This document shows, piece by piece, positions 57,602-64,000 of a stretch of DNA of 64,000 nucleotides. A program made the position numbers and the translations under genes. The notes under the pieces are model-generated. The model saw only the letters and a program-made list of their open reading frames with translations, was not told the DNA's origin and made no database searches. The stretch comes from Gnomoniopsis sp. IMI 355080 (taxonomy: Eukaryota; Ascomycota; Sordariomycetes; Diaporthales; Gnomoniaceae), in NCBI GenBank assembly GCA_027946555.1, contig JAPEVC010000035.1:124001-188000 (forward strand), given 5' to 3'. Numbering within the stretch: the stretch's first letter is position 1; every line of letters starts with the position of its first letter.

Positions 57602-58325
57602 ATGGTCAGAAAACTCAAGCATCACGAGCAGAAGCTCCTCAAGAAGACAGACTTCATCACATACAAACAGGTGCTTAGCCCGCTCTTCCAGTGCCATCAA
57701 CATGACGCTGACTCTCGATACTAGGACAATGATCATCGCGATCACAATGTCATAAGGCGGTACATGATCCAGAAGCCAGAGGACTACAACAAGTACAATC
57801 GACTCTGCGGTGTAAGTACATATTCACGACAGCATGCCGTTCACGAGTCTAACCCTGGCCCCTACAGTCAGTCCGCCAGCTGGCGCATCGCCTCTCACTC
57901 ATGCCGCCCGAGAACGAGGTCCGCCGCAAGCACGAGAAGTTGCTGCTCGAGAAGCTCTATGATATGGGTGTCCTCTCTTCGGCGTCCAAACTCAGCGGCG
58001 TTGAGCACGGCGCCACCGTCTCCGCGTTTGCCAGGCGTCGTCTACCTGTGGTCATGACTCGCTTGAGGATGGCAGAGCATATTGTGAGTGGCATTCTGTA
58101 GGAATTGTAAGGTTATGACAGCGTAACTCTAATACCCTTTAATAGCAAGCTGCGACAAAGATGATTGAGCAAGGTCACGTTCGTGTCGGAACCGAGACCA
58201 TTACAGACCCCGCCTTCTTGGTCACCCGCCAGCTCGAGGACTTTGTCACTTGGTCGGTTGGCAGCAAGATCAAACGCAATATCATGCAGTACAGAGACAA
58301 GCTGGACGATTTCGAGCTGCTTTGA
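57602..58325 (+). CDS. IMP3: U3 snoRNP protein IMP3
   Basis: This is a nucleolar component of the SSU processome, promoting U3 snoRNA pairing with pre-rRNA for 18S maturation. Four exons are 57602-57670, 57725-57811, 57868-58083 and 58146-58325. Introns are 54, 56 and 62 nt and the product is 183 aa, the same length as yeast IMP3. The start reads MVRKLKHHEQKLLKK. Then come RRYMIQKPEDYNKYNRLCG and the family segment LPPENEVRRKHEKLL (here LMPPE). An S4-type RNA-binding domain (RRLPVVMTRLRMAEHI then AATKMIEQGHVRVG) follows, ending near the C-terminus FVTWSVGSKIKRNIMQY. All junctions fall inside conserved sequence. The call is firm. Confidence 0.96.
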
Positions 58326-59374
58326 GGAGCCTTGGCATAGGCCTACGCCTCTCGGACTGCCTACCGCACTTGGAATGGACGCCATCGCGAGAGGCAGCCT
58401 ACGTCAAACTCACGACCACACAGCCGACCAACATCCGTCAATAGTGGTGTTCCAAATACGCCCAACGTACTCAATCTCGCGCAAGTAATGTGTCATGTCG
58501 AACGCGCCTTGAGTTGGCAGAGAACACGAGGGGCTCAATCATGTTACGCGAGAGGCAGCCAGAGCACGCCTCTCTTGCAACCTCGACTCAAAATGCCTCG
58601 AGAGATGCAAAAGAAACAGGCGACACACTTCGGATGAAAATCCAGCTCTCCATTTTGGACCAAATATAGATGGGCTATTAGGCTGCAGTGCCGCCGTTTC
58701 CGCGGGGGGGGGGGGTATCGCAAGTAGGGGCTGCGCCACCCAACAAACCACGTGCAGATGACCCCATCCACGGAACAACCACTCACACAATATCTTGTCT
58801 ACACAAACACCTGAACTTATCACCTCGACTTCCGGAGATACGCAGGTGATTGAGCCTATTTTGTGGAGACAGTCTTGTCCACCATATTTGGCTACTTGCC
58901 TGTCTGAGCAGGATTGTCAATGTGCTGCAGTTGAATTATGGTGTCGAGTCCTCCGCTCTCGTGGGACGGAAAGCTTCAAGGCTTTTTGACTGGAATCACG
59001 CAAGATACTAAATAGAGGGGGCTGGGAAACGGAATAAGAAATGTTCACCAACTCTTTCGAGATGAGATGAGGCTTTGACAAGAGGTGCACAAGTTACGGC
59101 AGCCGCTCAGGGGTCCAACTGGCAGCACGACGTTTCGAAGCGGAGCATGCATCTTTTTCAAGATTGGGGGCCAAGATAAGCGAACATCCAAGCCCACTGA
59201 GGAAAACTCACAAACGTTCGAGAGAACATGGCATCGTCAAGTAGAAAATGTCATCAACTATAAATTGTCTGCTGATATCCATCCTCTCTTGCGTGGTTTT
59301 TGAGGTGCCCATTTCATCTCCAAATACTACCAAGTTCCATCTTTGAATATACTACTTACGAAGTGATTGTCACC
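58326..59374. other. Intergenic, no gene recognised (1 kb)
   Basis: This contains a run of twelve G at 58704-58715. The ORFs are short. The final 150 bp are the presumed leader of the T5orf172-like gene. An in-frame ATG at 59300 would extend that protein by 25 residues without similarity, so it was not used. Confidence 0.5.
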
Positions 59375-59883
59375 ATGCAGAGTAAGACTTCGTTCTACCT
59401 AACTCCTGCCTCCGAAGATGGTGTCTGCCGTTTCAAATCGCAAGCTCTGCTATACAGCTTTCTAGGAATCGAAACTCGGTTTGACGAATGCATCGCATAC
59501 GCTCCTTACGCCAAGTATGCCCCAAACTGCTCACGACCCCTCAACCGGTCTAATCGGGACAGACGTCCCAGACTGCTGGCTGGTTTGATGATAACCGACA
59601 TACCATCACGTCAGGCTCAGTTGCTCTTGGAATACATATCCCGCTGCGTCGTGTGTGGTGTTAGCGGGTGGCATCAGCCGGAGTCTAAACAGATCTTCAG
59701 AGAATGGTATCAGAAGCTGTGGCACGAATACATCCTGGCCAATGGCATCGACCCAGGCTTTGATCTGTCGTCACCGCCGGACAGGCTGAGGTCAAGAGTA
59801 TGGTTTGCGGCCCTGGAGACTGTCAGGAGAGAGAACGCGGTACAGCGCATTACCGAAAGGGGGGAGACGGCTGATTCCTCTGG

Positions 59884-59915
<32 letters not shown>

Positions 59916-61459
59916 CTGGCTCTGATGATGGTCAAGAATCGTTACTGCTCACTCCAGGTAGCAGTAACGACTCAAATGTTGCACATGGCGAAGACCTTGC
60001 GTCAATTCTCCCAGCGGGACCCGTCTATGAGTTCTCGTTTCGTGCGGAGCAGACCAGCGCTCCTCGTCCAACATCGTCCAGCCGCAGCAGCTCTGTCAGC
60101 CATGCAAGCCACCAAGTTGTAGAATCAGTCGTCTCCGTGACCCGACGCACGAGCGCGTTGCGGACTTCATCTGCACGGCTGCGAGTCTACCGCGATCCTG
60201 TACCGCCCTCTACATTGCTTGCCCAATGGCATCCAGGTCCTCTAGCTAGGGAAAGTGGTTCCAGCACGACCCCGGCATCCACTGCGTCGCTCCCGCAGAC
60301 TGAGACTCGCCGCGCTCTGGGTGCATTGGACCGCAACGTCAATGTGGGCAGGCCGAACAGGGACCCGGAGCTGCCACCTGGACCAGTATGTCCTCAAGAT
60401 GGCGCAATAGTGCCTGGGAAAGGGTCTGCCACACAACGTACCCCGGCAACTGTGCAAGAATCGGCTGATAGCGATGACAATGATAATCAACGAGCGCGTC
60501 CCGTCCCTGAGACCGAAACAGTCCAGCAAAGCGACAGCAGCCGGGTGGATGAAAGGCTTGGAAGGGATGGCAGCACCGCTGGGGACAATTACCGTCGTCC
60601 TTGCTCAAGGTGCCGGGGAACTGGCTACCGAGTCCTTGATAGTGGGCCCCTCGCTACAGAAGACGATATGCTCCAGCTGCTCGGCCAATTCGATGTGGTT
60701 GAAGAGGAAGACGAGTCCGCCTCAAAGAAGACCTCATCGTCGTCATCTACTACCAAAGGCTTCCGCATATATCCCCAGCTCAGCCCGAAGGAGAACATGC
60801 AATCTATTCTCAACACCATCGTCCAGCACAGTGGCGGTGGTCCGGCGCGAAATAGTAGTCGTCGTCAATCACCAGCTGGAGGAGGAGGAGGCGGCGGCTA
60901 CATCTACGCCTTTGCCCGCCCCAGCCTGCCCGGGTTCCTCAACATCGGCTACACCAACGCCATCGTCCAGCCCGACCGGCCCTACCCGGACCCTGTCGAC
61001 TTCCGCCTCGCCCGCTGGGCGAGCGACTGCGGCTATCCGGTGATAGAGGTCTTTCGTGAGTACGTGCCGTGCGCGCCGGAGCGTATGGAGAGCCTGATTT
61101 ACCAGACGCTTCGAGAGTATCGACGTATTCAGGACCCTGTGTGCAGACCGTGCCAGCGTAGGAAGCGGGGAGGAGGAGGAGGAGCACGTGGTGGTGGTGC
61201 GCATGATGAGTGGTTTGAGGTTGATGTTGAAGAGGCCAGGCAGGTGGTTCGTTCTTGGGCTTTGTTTAGTGAGCAGAGACCGTATGATTCGTTTGGTGCA
61301 CCGCTTGAGTTTTGGGCTGAGAAGGTGGCGAAGGAACGAAAGGCAAGGAATTGTCTTGGTTTGGGACAGTGGCTCGAGAAGATTCCTCAGTATGTCGAGG
61401 AGTTGAGGAGGCTGGAGTTTAGGTCTATACTTGGATTCGCTGGTGGTTTGCTGTTCTGA
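59375..61459 (+). CDS. T5orf172 (GIY-YIG-like) domain protein
   Basis: This single-exon model gives 694 aa. The N-terminal part (about 1-140) has a Cys-rich, compact pattern (DGVCRFKSQALLYSF, CIAYAP, CSRPL, then CVVCGVSG) found in fungal relatives. A long disordered middle carries a D10 run coded by (GAT)10, many Ser/Pro/Thr, and an isolated CSRCRGTGYRV motif (CxxCxGxGY, zinc-finger-like). The C-terminus is the T5orf172 fold: GGYIYAFARPSLPGFLNIGYT, then a conserved RMESLIYQTLREYR and a GIY-YIG-type layout ending in DEWFEV. Proteins of this family in fungi are of unknown role; the phage and bacterial domain is associated with DNA binding or nuclease folds. The Gly-rich string immediately before GYIYAF is likely a linker. 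Confidence 0.82.
59885..59914. repeat. (GAT)10 microsatellite coding for ten Asp
   Basis: This is a perfect in-frame trinucleotide repeat within the disordered part of the T5orf172-like protein. Length variation here would alter an acidic stretch without shifting the frame. Confidence 0.95.
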
Positions 61460-64000
61460 AGGTGGAATAGTTGAGAACACCCTGACTGTTGCCCTACCAA
61501 CTTCTCTAGAGCTGGACTCAACACGTATACCCCATTTATGTTTGACTGACCAAGAGCAGGACTCCAAATATGTTTGTACGAATTCACGCCTGCTTTGGAA
61601 GGCCATGTGCGGTTCATAGCTATTCCGTCTCGTCAATATTTTCTTAATCTACACTTCTACGTTATCGTACCTAAGTATCTGTTCGTGTGTTGTAAGCAAT
61701 CGAAATCATACCATGAAACAGAAAGACATTGGTAAAGGTGTTACTGAAGATGGTACGGCTCATCTCCGGACCCACGCAACCGTCTACATGTTTGACCACC
61801 TTGACTTGAAGGTCTGCTGTCTCTGGGGGCACTAGATACCCAGTGCCTCTGGTAACAGCGTTGGGGTCTGAGAAGCTACTTCCAGTACCCGACCTGTGGG
61901 TGGTTGAAGTCGGGTTCCGAAAGGGAGAGCCCAGAGGTATTGCGCGCGCCCTTTGTTTCTTTCTTGCCTAAAACATTCGGCGACAAGTCGCATGCAGCAT
62001 GCATACATAAGTTTATGCTACGCTGTCGAAGGGACTTGTCCACCCGAGCCCCTCAGCGCTTGCGCGTGAGACCATGCGGCTGCCATTGAGATTCCGTGCC
62101 TGCTCACACCACTTGAAGGCGCGCGGTTCGTATTTTCCATCTCTGTGCGTGTACAAGAAAATAAGAGAGATACTATGTAGCTCATAAGTGATTGTCCATT
62201 GACGGAAGGATAGCCTCGTACTGGTGCACCTGAGGAATCTTAGGACAACGACTGTAGTTGTCAAAGCTCCCATATGCTCTGTACTAGGGTCCAAGACGGG
62301 AGACTTCTGCGTGTTGGGATTACAGGGCTGTTTGGGGAGGTAAAGGCAAACAACGCTGTGCGCTGTAGACATACTGTCCGTGTTGCTGTGAATAGGCTAC
62401 ATGGGCTAACAGAGCATTAACTCACCGGTGGTTATCTATGAGACATGTTTGTGCTTGAGCGCAGCGTCTAGTCTCGGTTAGGATACCCTCTATCCTGTTG
62501 ACACATGCTGCCCGGAATGAAACCGAGACAAACTACTTCGTAGGCGATATAGAAAGTCTCCAACAGCCAGTCCGCCGTCCGCCAGTACCCACTCAAGCAG
62601 CTTCGTGTGAATGCTATGGAAGTTGAGGCGATACGACGACGAGAGAATGACGATACAAGCTTCTCCAAAAAGTGCTGGGCAATGTTTGTGGCATTTTATG
62701 TCCTTCAGACCCATTGCTTTTGATATCCACTTTGGTGAGAAAGTGTGTTTTGAGTCATGCGAGTAATCGAACTTTCCCGACCCTACCGGCGGGAAAATTC
62801 TATTTGAGACGCCTTGGTATGGTTGCATCTTCTTCTATATTTATTTGATTGTAGACTCTTCGGACGGGTGGGGGCTGTGGATGCCAATAAAATACATCTT
62901 ACGCAATGTTAAAGCACATATAGGTGCTGTGGTATGTTAGAAGTACAGCAGGGAAGGCCCCACACCTAACCCCTCCAAAGTCAGAGTTACCCCGGATTTC
63001 GGGTCGGGAAGAAGCGTTGCTAGAGTACAGTTTACAGGGGACGTGGGGGGTTGGCATGGAGCAGTTGACGTCAATGTCCACGCCTCCCGCAGGGTGTCAT
63101 GCAGCCGCTTTTTGTGGGTTCCCTTTCACCTGTCAGCTTCTGGGGAAAGCAGAGGAAGAGGTGGGGCAGTGAAACGCTGATACGCCCTTGCTGCCCGCAT
63201 GGACCCTTGAAGATCGATCACGGCATTTCGTATGAAGCTTGGAGCTGAGCAAGACAAACGTGGATTGCATTACGAAGCAACAGATCCATTCTAGAGAAAG
63301 AAAGAGAGAAAGACACAAAAAGACAAGGAGACTGAGACATGATGTGATTTCCCTAACACAGACCAAAGTGTCGAAAGAGAGAGGGAGGCAGTAAGGGTCA
63401 GCCCACTACGGGCTGGTGTCGCGTGATATGTCTCCGCTCCTCTCCGTATGGCCCTTTCCGCCCGCGACCTGACTCCTATGTTGGCAGGGTCACGGAATGC
63501 CGGTTCCTGGATCAGACCAGTAACTTCGATAGCAATACAGTACCGATTTATGTTAAAAAGAGCTGGGAAAGCTGGATAAAATGCAGGGGACAACAAGGAA
63601 AAGTGGAAAGGGGACAGAGGTCACGAGGCCCTGCATTGAGTAAGAGCTCGCGAGACAAGGAAGATCACGCGAGCGCTATTGGCCCATTGGCCCCATTGGC
63701 CTGGGAGACCCCCAAGGCTGGATGCTAGAAGATGCTCCTTCCTGCCCCCCGATCGCCATGACCAGGCACGCTCCTGGGAGGGTTGTTTCTTTATTAGAAG
63801 GTCAAGCTGCCTTCCCCCAATGGTCTACCTTCCTTTGAGATTGTTGCATGCCGCCAATGCGTCTGACCTCAATTTGACCTCAGCTCATTCATCAAAGCTC
63901 CTGGAACTTGCCTATTTAGCCTCATACACTTTCATCTTTCTCCTCATCCATATATACCGCATCCCTCCAACCCATCCGTCCAGACATCAACTCTCTTCTT
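61460..64000. other. Intergenic to window end, no gene recognised (2.5 kb)
   Basis: This is the 3' flank of the T5orf172-like gene, followed by sequence with only short ORFs. The final 150 bp become C/T-rich (CTTTCATCTTTCTCCTCATCC, then CATCAACTCTCTTCTT), as fungal promoters do just before a plus-strand gene, so a gene may begin right after 64000. No tRNA or repeat family was identified. Confidence 0.45.

Noticed and set aside
1..64000. CRISPR array, operon, phage or bacterial system
   Set aside because: Spliced eukaryotic genes throughout; the repeats are simple microsatellites or short palindromes without regular spacers.
1..64000. tRNA or rRNA genes
   Set aside because: I looked for T-loop GGTTCGAAT-like boxes with paired arms and found none convincing; a tRNAscan run would be decisive.

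Overview
The window is from a filamentous ascomycete (Pezizomycotina). The closest fit I can argue is Sordariomycetes, but the species is not resolvable from the sequence. The evidence is short introns of about 54-111 nt with GTRNGT donors and CTAAC-like branch sites. Protein families are fungal: ERG3, RFT1, DBP3, IMP3, MCM2, a NACHT protein with a lipase-like N-terminus, and secreted intradiol dioxygenase. The gene-poor parts carry many short CCTACCTAGGTAGG-like palindromes. I found no bacterial, viral or transposase genes.

Layout. 1-22 kb: ERG3 sterol C5-desaturase, an MFS hexose transporter, a secreted intradiol ring-cleavage dioxygenase (minus strand), an orphan membrane protein, a divergent glycyl-tRNA synthetase, the DEAD-box helicase DBP3, RFT1 (minus, convergent with DBP3) and an acyltransferase-3 membrane protein (minus). 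22-39 kb: a gene-poor, accessory-looking block. It has 9.2 kb without a recognisable gene, then a NACHT-type NLR-like gene broken by a one-base frameshift (minus), a small orphan gene with one unresolved splice junction (minus), and a short secreted protein with weak ADP-ribosyltransferase-like motifs. 39.5-61.5 kb: mostly housekeeping genes. These are fatty aldehyde dehydrogenase HFD1, an intracellular GH3 beta-glucosidase with a 25-nt microexon, MCM2, a UBR-box/PHD protein, a coiled-coil protein, a mitochondrial PPR protein resembling CIA84, mitoribosomal protein bS18m (RSM18), IMP3 and a T5orf172/GIY-YIG-like protein. 61.5-64 kb: no gene seen.

The genes do not form one pathway. Cytosolic ribosome biogenesis (DBP3, IMP3) and mitochondrial gene expression or assembly (RSM18, PPR protein) recur. 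RSM18 and IMP3 share a 288-bp divergent promoter. MCM2 has two MluI cell-cycle boxes upstream, as expected for a G1/S gene.

Exon coordinates were derived by hand, from splice consensus plus continuity of family motifs. In every complete model the exon lengths sum to a multiple of three. The most noteworthy items are the frameshifted NLR-like gene with an unfamiliar C-terminus where sensor repeats are expected, the secreted ART-like protein, the two tiny exons (25 nt in GH3, 5 nt in MCM2), the divergent GlyRS, and the dispersed palindromes. I did not identify a clearly new multi-gene system.
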